64,000 nucleotides of DNA, taken from Amblyornis subalaris (lineage: Eukaryota; Chordata; Aves; Passeriformes; Ptilonorhynchidae). The first letter of the stretch is position 1. Each line of letters begins with the position of its first letter. This document shows, one piece after another, positions 49,513 through 62,900 of the stretch. Made by a program: the position numbers and the translations under genes. The stretch spans positions 12,806,181 through 12,870,180 of the forward strand of contig JACAXG010000012.1 of the NCBI GenBank assembly GCA_018881555.1. The letters are read 5' to 3'. Below the pieces are notes generated by a model. It ran no database searches, was not told the DNA's origin, and saw nothing but the letters and a program-made list of their open reading frames with translations.

Positions 49513-52500
49513 ATCGCCAGGCAGGTTTCCAATTGTCAGGCCTAACTCTGATTGTCTAGTAGGTTTCTAACACATTCCCAGTTAGTCATTGTCCTGCCAA
49601 GAGACCTCTTGCAGCATTTTCAAAGCCAAACACTACACTGGTAACATTAGTGGAGAGAAACACTACTATAACTGTAGCTGCTGGTCACAGACCGTCCACT
49701 GCACTGCTGTGATCATGTCCTGAAGGGGCTGCACAGGGCCAGGAGAGCCACAGGAGGAACCACGAAGAGGAACCACATTACTCTGGTCTCCAGCGGCTGG
49801 CAAACCCTCCCTAGCCTGGAAAGCTAGGAAGACATGGAGAGGGCAACCACCCCTGTACACGCCCACAAACAAACTCCAGCAGTTCCTTGTATGAAAGGAT
49901 TGCTGCTTACAGCTGTTGTGACCACCCAACAACAGCACATGATATTACACTCATTACTTGCAAACAGTCCACCTGTGAATTAAAAAACCCACATATTTTA
50001 CTAATTGCTTCCTTTGGGGCCTGGAGAAAGCATTCTGCTGACAAGTGCTGTGTGCAGGGTTTGTACACACTGCATTTGCTGCGTCGTTTCATCCGGCTCT
50101 AACAGGAACGACACTCCCTTAGAGATCAAAGGAAGGGTTTCTGGGGCTGAGGTGCAACAGGAGACCAAAACCTGACCCTCAGCAGCAGTTCCCAGGGCAG
50201 GTACATCAGCTCCAGGTTCTCACATGCGTGATTTTTAAGTGACGAGTTCCCCAGCCAGGGTGAAGCCCCATGGACACTAAGAACGTGCTGCAAGTGTTTG
50301 CAGAAGCAGGTCTGAGGAGCTCAGCCCAAAGCCTGTTAAAGCTGGCAGCACTACGCCCTTTGATTTCAAGGANCTTTGACTTGGGATCTGCTGATCTGGG
50401 CAGATTTTGTCCAGATGTTTTATTACTGTTTTAGCTCACCTGTAGGCAGCTGGAGGAGAAAATCAAATAAACTCCCAGCTCTGAGAANTAAAACAAGATG
50501 GAGTACTGGAAAGGCATTGTCACCTTGCATTAATCCAGCAGTATTATTACAGCAGTGGTTTTTAAACCTTATTCAGTTTTTAAACAAGAATTTATAATTA
50601 AATTATGAATATCTTTGTAGAGGTTTATGGCTACTGTGCTCTTTATTTTTCTAGCCTGGTTTCAAACGTGAGGTTCCACTTTTAACTTCAGGTTTTAAAT
50701 AAATGCAGCTCCCACCAAGCAACTCGGAGCCGTGGGGCAGACATTCCACAGGCTGCAAGCACAGCTGGCACCCGACTGGACCACTTCATTACATCCCAAC
50801 AGACAATAGCCTGGTCCTCATGCATTGCTCACCTCCCATGTCACAGCCTAACAACAAGCCTTGTCTCTGAGCAGCAGCACCTCAGTGTGATGTTGGGGGG
50901 ATGGGGAGTTAAGGAGAGGGAGATACATGTGATGAGAATTTCAAACCCTTATTTATTTCTGGGTGCCAAAATGGATTTAATATTTTATTAGCTGTGGAGT
51001 TTGTAAGACAGCTGATTATGTTGGGCTCAGGCAAAGCAGTCAGTCTTTTTAAATGCAGAGCATCCATTTGAAATGACTACCGCCAGGCACCGACCAGGCA
51101 GTTGATGAAATATTTAGCTCATAAAGCATTTCAGTGTGCAAGGCTGGGGCCAGATGCAGGTGCTGGGATGTTGAAAATCACAATACCCAAATCTGAGGTG
51201 CCCCAGCCCCAGCACAGAGGCCTCAGAGGTATAGCAGTTGCCCAGAGGGTGGGGCTGTGGGGCCTTCAAGGTCCCCTATCTGCTGCCAGGGTGCAGAAAC
51301 CCGTGTTGGGAAATTGGGAGGATACAGGCATCAAAGCCTTTCCTGTNACTCAACTTTCCCGATCATGCTGCCTCTTGCACCTCTCTCCCCAGTTCCAGTG
51401 GCTGAAAGCATTTTCCTGCAGGGGTAAGGAAGACACTCTCCCTCCAGAAGAAATTGTTTTGAAGCAAGTTTGACATTTTGATGTCATAAAATCTGATATT
51501 TATTTTACTAGCTATTTTTATTAGTTATTTACTTATTAGAGTTTGCTAGGTCTTCCTATAATACAGTTCAAATCCTCTAAATTCTTGACATGGCCTTCTC
51601 TGTGTGCACATGTTCACCCCTGTTTGGATGTCCTCAGGATGAGGTGGATGCAGCATCAATAGAATTACAATAGCGGAAACTGGTGCAAACTGAACCACAG
51701 AAGTAAGGGAATGGCGTTAGTATCGGTATTGCTGGAAGGGTATCCAGATTGGATGATAGCTATGCTGAAGCTTCAGAGGAATTTGGGTAAGAAACTGCTA
51801 ACCTACTTCTTTCGGGTTAACAAGCTCTGCACCAGATGGAAAACTTTTAATGAGCTTGTCCAAGGGTAACAGAATAAACCTGTTTTCTCCCTCCCTCTGA
51901 TACAATTTCACAGTTCCTGTCCTTGTCCTTCCACCTGCTACCCTTCGCAGCTCCTCCACATCTGCAAAGCCCTCTCCAAGCCTTCAATATCTCCTCTCTG
52001 CCCTATAACTCCACAATATCCTACTCTCATTTCTGTACTACTCATATCCTCTTCTGCCTCGCAATACCTCAGCTCCCTCCCATTTCACCTGTGCCCAATT
52101 TACAGTAACTCTAGCTTTCTTCCACATCTTCCGACCTGTGCTGTGTGGTTGGCCAGGTGGACAGTGAGCAGCATATGCTCCGGTTTTGACAAGGTGGGGA
52201 GATGGACAGTCCATCAGTCCTGCACGCCCACAAACGTTGGCTCAGATTCTCCCTGTCTTTCAGTCAGAAAGCAGAGAAAATATAATCATTTTTCCCAAGC
52301 AGCATTTAAGTTAAGAACACATTGACATGGGATGTGGCATTCAAAAAGAGGCTACAAAACTCCATGGATTTGTCCAAATCCAACTGCCAACTCAATCCCT
52401 AGTCAGTGGCCACTGGCTGAACCACTTCATACCTGCTCTGTTTCTCAATTCATTTTTTTAAACTATACACACACACTGGTGTTAGGGAGAGCTTACTGAG

Positions 52501-53957
52501 GCACATACTTCTAACTCAGCTGAAGAGTTAAAGGGAAGCCACAACAAGCACTCTCTGCCCCAGGAGTTCCCACCAGCATGCCCAGAGTCACGTGGTGACT
52601 TTACAAAATCTATTTATACATGCAGTAATCCACTAACTATATGGGTTGGAAAATGTTGCACAGTCTGAGAAGGATCAATATGGAGTCTAGAGAGCTAGAA
52701 AGCCCCGAAGATTTCTGTTATTGACTAAAATCTCCTAATAATCCAAAAGCCTTGACATTGTATCTGATATGCCATGACCACCTTGTAATAGGTACTTTGG
52801 TAGAGTTTCAAAATTAAACCCACGATGCAAAGAAGGTCACTACAACAAACAGCCTTATAGACTATGGAAATGCTGTCTAAAATACAGGCTCTATTTTCAA
52901 AACTTGTTGATGGGAAAGATGTTCCTTTCCTCAGCTATGGATTTTTCTCTTTTTTACCTAATTCTTGTTTCATTATACACTGCTCTCAACTGCTCTCACT
53001 GTTTTGCGCACAACTGAGATTAACAAAGCCTTTTCTCAGAGCTTGTATTTTCTTAAAATATTTCCTTGATGCTTGCAACCAGGTTGATTAAAAGTAAGGA
53101 CAAATATGATTACAGCATGCCCAAGCACATGCCATGGAAGTCACTCAGTGCTGCCCTAGTTTTCAACTCTGTTACTACCAAAACTACATGACAGTGGGGA
53201 TTGCACGAATGCTCCAAACCTTAGGGCACAACATTGATTTCTAGATCATAATTATTTTTGGAACGTCCCATCCTCCTGCTCTCAAAAAAGGGTTTGATAG
53301 TTTTTAATGTTAAGTTAAAACATAATAGAATATAATTATAAAGCTTAATTCCATTTTCTTGTATGAAGAGATCCTGAATACTTAAAATATGTTTAACCCA
53401 TTGCTATTAGTTTTACTTTTTTTGTTGTTGTTACTTGGATGTGCATATGCTGCTATAATTCAAAGAAGAAACACAAAATCAGTGTATGCACTGAACTTTG
53501 TGCNTGTTAAAGAACCCCCAGATGTTTGTGAATATCACAATGAGACATTTAGGGAAAGACTTGGGTTTCAAAAAAAGGGATAAAATACCCCATTTAGCAG
53601 CAGAACTTGAAGAACATGCTCAGTTTCACTCATGTACTTACACTTCAGCATGTCCTGCAGTACTTCATTGGATAGGGGCTGAGTTGCAGTGATTCATTTC
53701 ATCCAGCCAGCAACAGCTGTGCAAAGATATTTAGAATTTCTTAAGCCACCATATTTGCAAATTTTCTATGAAGAAACAACATTATTTACTTAGAATGTGT
53801 CTAGATGCTTAAAAATGAGCTAAAATGGTAATTATGACAATGTTACACTATAAAGGCTCTCTGCTCAAATAAATGAGATAGAATATGTGGGTATTAATTN
53901 TTTTCTCCCATAGAACAGCTACACTTACCATCAAAGTAAAAAAGAAGAAACCAGAAG
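49513..53957. other. Non-coding sequence
   Basis: No coding exon, RNA gene or confident repeat is recognised. A + strand frame at 53389-53583 begins with a leucine-rich stretch that mimics a signal peptide; it arises from a T-rich run and is rejected. Ns at 50373, 50488, 51347, 53504 and 53900. Confidence 0.5.
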
Positions 53958-53998
53958 CACAGAATCATTTTGGTTGGGAAACTTCAAACACCATCAAG
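53958..53998 (-). mobile_element. Short CR1 tail fragment
   Basis: CACAGAATCATTTTGGTTGG followed by GAAACTTCAAACACCATCAAG matches the extreme 3' end of CR1 in - orientation. Only about 40 bases remain, so this is a remnant or very short insertion. Confidence 0.6.
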
Positions 53999-56900
53999 AA
54001 GAGGGGTAAAATAAATTAAACATTTCTATACAGCACAAAGTTTTAGCGAACTGAATGTAATAGTTGTTAGATGTTTATGTTTCCATGTGTGTTAGCCATT
54101 AATCCAGAAATTATTAGAAAGTTTGTAGCAGAAATCTGTTTGAGCAATTTCAGGAATCTTTAAAACTAATTTTGTGCTCTTGGGGCTTTTTAGGTTTTGT
54201 GTCCTACAACAGGGAATGGTGCTGACTCTCTGAGACTTTCCAGACTCTCCCCAAGGGCAGTGGGGTCAGTGTCTCTGAGTAAGCACAGAGCAAAGACACC
54301 TGAGGAATTCAGAAGCAGCCAAGAAACTGAGTATTAATTCTCACTGGAGATGACAATTTTCCAGAAAAGTGGAATTTCTTCCAGTAGGAGAAAATTGACC
54401 ATTTCAATGAAGGAATACTCACTGGCAGTGAGCCCTGACCTAGTCTCTGTGCTAACAGAGGAGTGCACCCTGTTCCCCACACACTGGCCTCAGGTCCAGG
54501 GCTGATCTCGGTGCCATAGCAATAACTAGAGTGGTTTTTTTTTTAAGAAAGATTTCTACATGATGGCTCCTTCTGTGGTGTACACAGAAGCCAAGTGCTA
54601 AATCACCAGAGCAGCACTGCACATTCATCATGGAGGAAAACTGAAACAGCAGCAATAAAGCCTCCTGAAGAGCTCTCTCTGCAAAAGAGGCAGCTATAGC
54701 TTTTGCTTCAGTCTGTGTATGAAACTGAAGGTTGTGTTTGGCAGAAGGTCAGCAGTGAGTCTGAGCATACATTGTCTATGACAGGCAGAGTGGACACATG
54801 TGGCTCCTGCCACACCACAGCCCAGCCCTGGTGCGGTTTGCACCAGCCTGTGCAGTCAGGCACTTACCTTCTCGTGAGCAGAGACCANCCTTACCCCGTG
54901 TGCAGGGCTGGAAAACATAAACAGATACAATAAATACCAAAACTTATTTACATCTTTTCAACTAAGGCAGTATACCAGCCACAGAAATACTCCCAATTTA
55001 TATGCAAGTCCTCTTTTCCTTAATTTTTTATCAGTACCTAACAGCACTAAGGCATGAAGCCTGGGCAGACATGCAAACTGCAGCCCTGGAAAACCCAGGC
55101 AGCAGTACAGCAAGAGGATTAACCAAACACGAGGCATTAGAATATTGCAAAGAGGATCAAAGGAGATTTGTGACTGAAAAGCCACCCACCAGAATTACAG
55201 TCAGCTGAGAAGCTGGACAGAGAAAAAGCCAGTAAATGTTTTGCATTTAGATCTCTCCTAGAATAAACTTAAACTTTGGGATGTGCACTGCAATACAACG
55301 TCAGATCAGGCTTCCCTGTGACATGGAGCTGCAAACAAAGCCATCTTCTTTCTACACTGAAAATTATAGCTTTGTGACAGTCAAATATTAGCTGGAAAAA
55401 AGCAAGAATCACATTGAAATATGGTTGCTGACACGCCTAAAACAAAGAGCCCTGATGGCAGCAACAAAGCAGTAGCTGTACAAAAATTGCCACATAAAAG
55501 GAAACAATACAGAGAAATAAGAGGAACCTCAGGCCNAATCTTCCCATAGTATTTCCTTCTCCAAAATAAAAATCACTCTCAGGGTTTTCACTCCAAAAAG
55601 ATACTAAAATTAATTATTAAACAGGAAATTGCCTCCCAGCAGAGATAAAGACGTCACTGCAGGCAAGGNTGTGGATCAGTGACACACTGCAGAACAGCAA
55701 CACACTAAGAACCTGCTCCTCCCAATTTCGTAACATCTGTGGACATTAACGTACTTAATGTAGAGAAGTCACATCTTTCAGAGGAATGTGGTACCAACAT
55801 CTGTACCTTCAAATTTTCACATTGAGATCAACATTATTATGAGCAACAATTCCTCTCTTCTCCTCCTCCTCTGCCTTGCTTTCACACCTTGCTTTGGCTT
55901 CACCTGCTGAAGTGTCTTTATCTCCAGTCACACATCTTTCCTTCCTCCTACTTTATCCAGATCCAGCAGGAGATGGGAGTGCATGAACAGCCAGGTGGGT
56001 GTGTGGCTGTTGACCGGGCTTAACCCACAACATTATTTCACCCCAGCTTTGTTCAGAGCAAGTCATCCTGCCCCTAAGAACTCTGAAATGTGCTCCTCGT
56101 GCGTTTTTATGAAGAAGGCTAAAAATGATGAATGGGTGTGAAATGGAGAGTTTTTCCTAGTACCTGTAGTAACTCCCCAAAGCCCGTTTCCCTATAAAGA
56201 TCAGTTTCTCCACCTTGAAAAATTAAGCAGTACCAACACGTGAAAGGATGAACTCTTACTGCCATGAGAGCAGTGGTGATGGCTCTTACCACTTTAAGAG
56301 CCTGGCCCACTTCTCTCAATCTTCCTCGAGGGCAGGCATGCATCTCCCCTCACTTTCAGGGATATCACAGGCAGCCCATGGAGAGACCACCAAAGACTCT
56401 CCCNGCTGTGCAGGCTGAACTGGGCAGTGCACTAATGAGGTGGGCAATAAAACTGGCTCCCTTTGAGCACAGAGCAAATGGATTTTCAAAGAGGGAATGA
56501 GCCAGAGGATGCCTTAGAAAGAAGCTGGNGTAACGACGCCCTCAGAGACTGCATTAAAGCAAAGACAGTGGATGGAAGGATACAGATGCTGAGGAATCNC
56601 ATCCCTCCGGGAGATTTATGGGTGACTGAATCTGAGCTATTGCTGCTGCTGAAAACTTCCATTTCCCTAAATTGCCTTGCTGGCTGAGATCAAGCCCTCT
56701 GTACTTTTTCTCATACAGCAACATCACCTTTTGCAGCACAAANGGCAAATAAATTCCTTTATAAAGTCACAAAATTACTTCAACTGTCACTGAAATGAGA
56801 AGATAAATTTGAAATTAATTTTCAGAGGAGCCTAATTTACCAACAATGTCATCATGATTACCTCACATAAATATTTTTATGTCTACAGACATTATTCAAT

Positions 56901-59900
56901 ACTCAAATGATCTGATTACCTTGTCTGAGATACCATCCAATATTAGATGTCCTTTCCACTGTATCACANGGTTTTCAGCTGCATCATCTTCAAATCAGAA
57001 TTCTTGTACATGGTGAAATTTATGACATTATATAGGTCAAACAGCAAGATGCAATAACATTTTTTGGAGGTCATAACTAGAAATATTATCTATTACCACA
57101 CAACAGCAAAGAAGAAAATAATGAATTTCATTCATGCTATAGGTAGACCCCAATATACATAACTTTTGAAATGAAATTGCAGAGAAAAAAATAACTTTGA
57201 ACATGGAAAAAGTAATGTATTTGAGCGGACACAACTGTCTTCAGTACATCGTGAGCAAGTGGAATAATTGTGCTGAAATAAATGTTAGTTATGGATGGTC
57301 TGTGTAACAGTTACTCTACGCTGAGAGATTCAGCAGAGCATGAGCTCACATTCCAGGGTCCCTTTTGGACTAAAGTTCTGCTTTCAAGTCCCATTTTTCT
57401 CCATTTCTCGTTAATTTTATTATATTCATTCCTACCTGAAATATAGCAGTGGAAAGAATATTTCAGTTGGAAAAGAGAGTTGGATGGCACAAGCTTGCTA
57501 CACATTTACTTCATTAAGGCAGGGCTTTGAAGAAAAGCTAATCTTGAGTGCATGTAGAAAGGTTTTTATTACTAAAAAGACTCAAAGCATTTCATCTGTT
57601 AATATGCATAATTCTAAACAACCCATTGAAGCTTAAGATTAGCTACTGCTAAAAAACCCTAAAAATTGAGATGGCATGATTTGAATAGTAAAGGGTTTGT
57701 GGAATAAGCTTTGGGACAGGATAACACCAGGATTAATACCCAGGTTTTAGTGGTCAGTGTTAATCGAGATACAACGTTCACCTTTGACAGGTGGTAGGTG
57801 CAGTTGTACATTTGGGACTGGCAGGGGCTACTGACCTAAGCTAGGGCTGGAGCTAGGGGCAAGTCAGATTTAGAGCAAAAATAAACATCTGAAAGGGCAC
57901 TGTCAATATGCCCTGAGGGGTGATGCCTAAGCATTGAGTTAGGAAAAGACAAATAGGGTTTAGACTGGAAGAAAACTTGGATCTAAGGAAAAATCATGTT
58001 TATAGAAGCCTGCCAAAAAACCAACAAGGCTACAAAATTTATCCCTGGAAGTTTAACAGTGGTAGCTCCAATCTCTATCCATTTTCCGGCAAGTTCTGGC
58101 TGGACACCTCAGTCAGTATGAACTGATGCTGGTTTTGTTATCCAAGCAGAAATGTACATGAGAAAAATGTCATAAGAATTAGATGAGAATTACACCTCCC
58201 TGAATCAGCCTTTGGCTGTTGTAGAGCACAGACACCCAGAAGCACCAGACATCCTGGTTTGGGATGTAGTCCCAAGTTTTGACAAGGACAGATATGCACA
58301 GNCATATACATATATATACACACACAGAATTTTGTACCCTAATAATCTACTATGATCCAATAGCTCATAAAACCAAGATATGTCTTGGAGTTTCAGTATG
58401 ATGTTATATGGTTATGTTTTAATAAAGAAGTTAATATAGGAAAGAAAAATAATCTTGAAAAACAAATAGACTACAAAACATCCAGGAAGGCCATCCTAAC
58501 CCAGGTGGTCTGCCAACAACCCCACAGCTTAACACTGGAACTTCACTCTTATTGACTTGAATAACTTCTCNCTCTCTTTCTGGCTGTCCTTCCTTCCCCT
58601 TGCCCTCAAGTCAGAAGTCTGCTTTTTGAAGTCTGAATTAAACATTGTTCATCTCACACAGTTTGAAGTTCAAGATCCTACTCATATGNGGCATGACCTC
58701 TTACTAGCTGGAAAAATTTACTCAAATACAGGCTCTGTGATGAGAGGCCAACAATCGGATGCAGTTTCCACAGCAAAACTTGTGTCACTTAGCTTCAAAA
58801 CAAGCCTGCCTTTAGTGAACTAAAGGAGTTGTTCAGTGGCACAGCTAAGAGCTCACAAACACACAGCGTCTGACAAATTCTTTTCAGCCAGCGTCAACAG
58901 TATCCACAGACAGGCATTTCAAGCCTCAGTTCTTCTGAATCAGAGAGGATGAATCAGGATGAATAGTTTCAGCCAAACAAGAATATTGTTTTTATCTATC
59001 TCATCTATGAACAACATCACATACTACCAGTAAATAAATAAACAACTGCTTACTGTCTACAACCTGTACCACTTGCCATCTCCTCACCGAGCTGCCTGTT
59101 CCACAGAGGTCTCACTGGGGCNCTCTCTTGGAACACCATGCACCCTGTTTTGACAGCTCTCCTCCAAGTGGAAAGCTAGATTTACTTTTTAACAGTGAGG
59201 AAATGAGGGACAATGAGGAGGAACAGATGTAGAAGTTTGGAAAATGCGTGGGCTCACTGTGTGCATGCAGTAAAGGGCTGTGCAGAGCGATCTGAGCTGG
59301 GGCTGCACGAGGTGGAGTATTGCACTGGGCACACAAAATTACTTCGTGCCGTATGGCTGTGTTGCAGTGANAGCAGGGATACGTCACCTCCTTTGGAGTC
59401 GACTCTGGTGCCTTACCAGGCTTTGCTTCGTGGGTGCACGGCCAGTAAGTGGGTGGGCCGACAGGTGCTGGAAGCAGTAGGAAGAAGAAGGTCTCTATTG
59501 CACAATTAGTCCTCTTACTGCTGTTAGATGGGAAACATTGATTTGTCCAAGGTCACCCAAGCAACTTAGGGAACAGAAACAGAAAATTGCCTCTTCAGTT
59601 TGCCATAGTGACTCCATAGAGCAAGATTTCATATAATGAAGAGATGATTGTGCACTTGCATGAAGAATTATGAATTATTTCAGTTAAGTCAAGACCCAGG
59701 TTTTAAGATTCTGAAACCAAATAACCTTTCTTCAGTGCCCAAACTGATCCTTTGAGCTTCATCAGTCACATTTTTCTATACCAAAATAAAGATCCTAGGC
59801 CATTACATCTTGTTTGTGGCCGTNAACAATTTGCTACCCAATTTACTATTGCCTTGATTTTAATTGATAAAGGAGTTAATAAGATTTTTTTTTCTAAAGT

Positions 59901-62900
59901 CTTTGGACAGAATTGATGTAAAATATACTAGATAGAGACCTACTATAAGTAAAAATAACTTTGAATGAAGATGTATCTGTTGAATTTACTACTGAGATTC
60001 CCTGCACGCTTACAATACAAGCGCTATTTCAAACATAATGACAGGTACAATAAATTAATGACCTGTATTTATGAATACAATGTATTATTTCATGAATAGC
60101 ACATACACACTGTTATCATATCATACTGCCATGATACTCGCTTGATGTTCATATAAGGACACAGTTAAGAAGAGAGTGTTCATCACCTTTTTATTAAGGT
60201 GACAAAAAAATGAGAACCATTTCTCACTTGGAAGAGGCTTGTTTGGAAATAATTTGAAACACTAGCCCTCTCAGGAGAGGCAGCAAAAATATCTCTTCTA
60301 TCATCTTACAAGAGTAGCCTGTGAGCCACGTTAATCATCTTGGACTGAAATTTATAACAACATATGGAAGACTTGCCTCACTATTATTAGAAGTTGCAAG
60401 TTTCATATGTGTTCGTCAACTAATGTAAGGGTCACTGCTGCTTCGAACATTATACCCCAAGTAATAAGTGCTATAACAGGTCATTTGCATTCAGGAAATT
60501 ATTTTTGGAAGAAGCTCCTGCTTGATGCAAAAGGGCAAAGGCTACTGGAAACTAAAGTCAAGAATTGATTTCTCTTGGACCTTGATCCACACAGCCTATG
60601 TAAGTTCATATGATATTTTAATTCAGTTTCAAGGGATTTTGATAACATCGCCTTTGGAATATTTTGTCTTACGTGATATTTTGCCAGGTTTTATTAGTAT
60701 TTACTCATGGCTTTGTGTATGTGCTTGTTAAAGAACAGAAATGCACACAAGAGTTGGTCTATTTAACCAGCACTGTGACTTTTTTGTACCTTTACTGTGC
60801 TTCAAATTCATTGTTATTTCATCTTTAGAAAGAAGAAAGCTACTTCATGCTATAACATCTCTGTGTTTGACTCTCTCAGTATTATACGCATGAATAAAGA
60901 ACTTAGTGAAAAGCTGTTTGCATCTTTCTGGATATTGATACAGCTTCTTATTTCTCCCCAGCAGAAAAGTACAAGCAAAGTTTTGTGCTAGCCCCTGCAG
61001 TGGATTTGATGGTGTTAGAAATGTTTACATAGGCACATTGATGATGATACTACTGCACTGCAATAGTATCCATACCCCAAACTCATCCCCAAAATCACCC
61101 CACCCCCTCACTCCCCANCTCAGTGCTACAGCCATGAAAAGACATTTTGGAAGGTTCTCAGCCACTTCCAAAAGTCGTCACTGAGCGTCAGTCAAGTGAA
61201 CAAAGTCTGTTTATTTAAACTCTGAAACATTTTTTTCCCCTCATTTTCTTTAAATATAGTTGTGCTGCTCCTACACTCATGCATACAGCAGATGAAAAAT
61301 AAATTTATTCTAGCTTATTTCCCGAACACTGAGCATGCAGCAGGCAATATCACAGGTGGTGGTGTGTACACTGGGTGCACAATACACCACTGCGTAGTAG
61401 TAAAAATAATGTTACATTTGACTTTTACCCTGTAAGAAAAAGTACATTTCAGGTCTTGTAGAGAAAATCAAATCTCACCTTTGTGAAATTTTGGGTTCTT
61501 TTCCACTGTTAAATTACATTTAAGGGATGGCACTTATAAAAGTATTTAGTATTCTAATTATCACCTAAGTGCAGTATTTAAAACTATTACATGATCTAAA
61601 AAAACCTCAATAATACATTGTTTGCACAAATTTAACCTATGCAAGTTTCTTTTCAGATTCAAGACATTTCTGTAGAGGTAGCCGGAACCACCCAAAGTGG
61701 AATAATTTAGTGCTGCTTTTTAAGAGCCACAGTTCTCACGAGGTTTGGCCCTAGCCAAACTGGAAGCACTTTGAGAAAAATGCTTTCTTTCTGCCTTCCA
61801 GTCAGACAGATCTGTGGAGCAAACTGTTCAGCTGGGAGTGCTCAGTCAGCCAGGAGGAACGACTGAATTACCTGGAAAGCTTACAGGGTTTCATGTCTAT
61901 TATTCTTTCAAAAATTGTTAGTATTTAAAGAGAATGCTACTGTAAATAGCTTAATTAAAAACTTCTCTTCAATGTGCAGATGTTTTTCTTGTAACTTCCA
62001 AATACTGGTGCTTAGAANGAGTAAATATAAGACAACTCCAGTTTATCTACATCTGTATAATCAATATGGTCCCTTGCCAGAAATCTTGTAGACATTTGCA
62101 GAATGTTGTTGGTTACTCCATCTTCAGAGAAAGAAACTCCTCACAGACTAACCCTNGAGAAGGGAAACAAAAATGATACAGGGCTGAAGCACTAATACTG
62201 AAAAAGCAGAGCTATTTACCATAGAAAAGAAAAAACATGACACATTATCTAAAGTTATGCATGGAACAGAGAAGGCACGTAAGAAATCACTGATTTCTCA
62301 TAAAATTAAAAATAAGAGAAAAAGAGTACAATAGACCATATAATGGAATAGAAAGAAAAGACATTCCATAGTGGTTAAAAAGTCAAATCTCTTTAGCTAA
62401 TACATAACAAGCCCACAGGAGATGCCACCATTATAATAGATTCAGAGCACCCAGATTCATGGCAGTGTGCACCTCAAAGTTTGGAAAGGATTTTTGATCT
62501 CATGATTTGACGCTGAAGCCAGTCCTTACCAGAGCTCAAGGTGGAGAGCTGTGAGGTGGCAGATTATTTTGAAGGCTTGCTGAGATTTCTTGAGGATTAT
62601 ACAGTTTCTTGGTGCCCATGATTTTGGTAATAAAACAGACTTGAAGGACCTGGTTATATTCAAACAGGCACACGTTATCTCTGATTTCACAGCCTCAGAC
62701 AAAATTGGTAAATTATTAATTATACAGCAGAAAACAGAAAAGCACAAATTTCATAGAACATGCAGCTTAAAGACAGTTTCTCAGGAAGACACACCAGTGA
62801 AAACCAGAAGAGAGAATGGAAAGAAAAAAGAGGGAACATCAGTTCAAGTAACACAGTTTGCATTCTCTGTATCCATATTTCCCTTCACATCTCTGGGTAA

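Noticed and set aside
53389..53583. A small + strand protein starting with a signal-peptide-like leucine run
   Set aside because: The hydrophobic run comes from T-rich sequence, the rest matches nothing, and there is no promoter or splice support.
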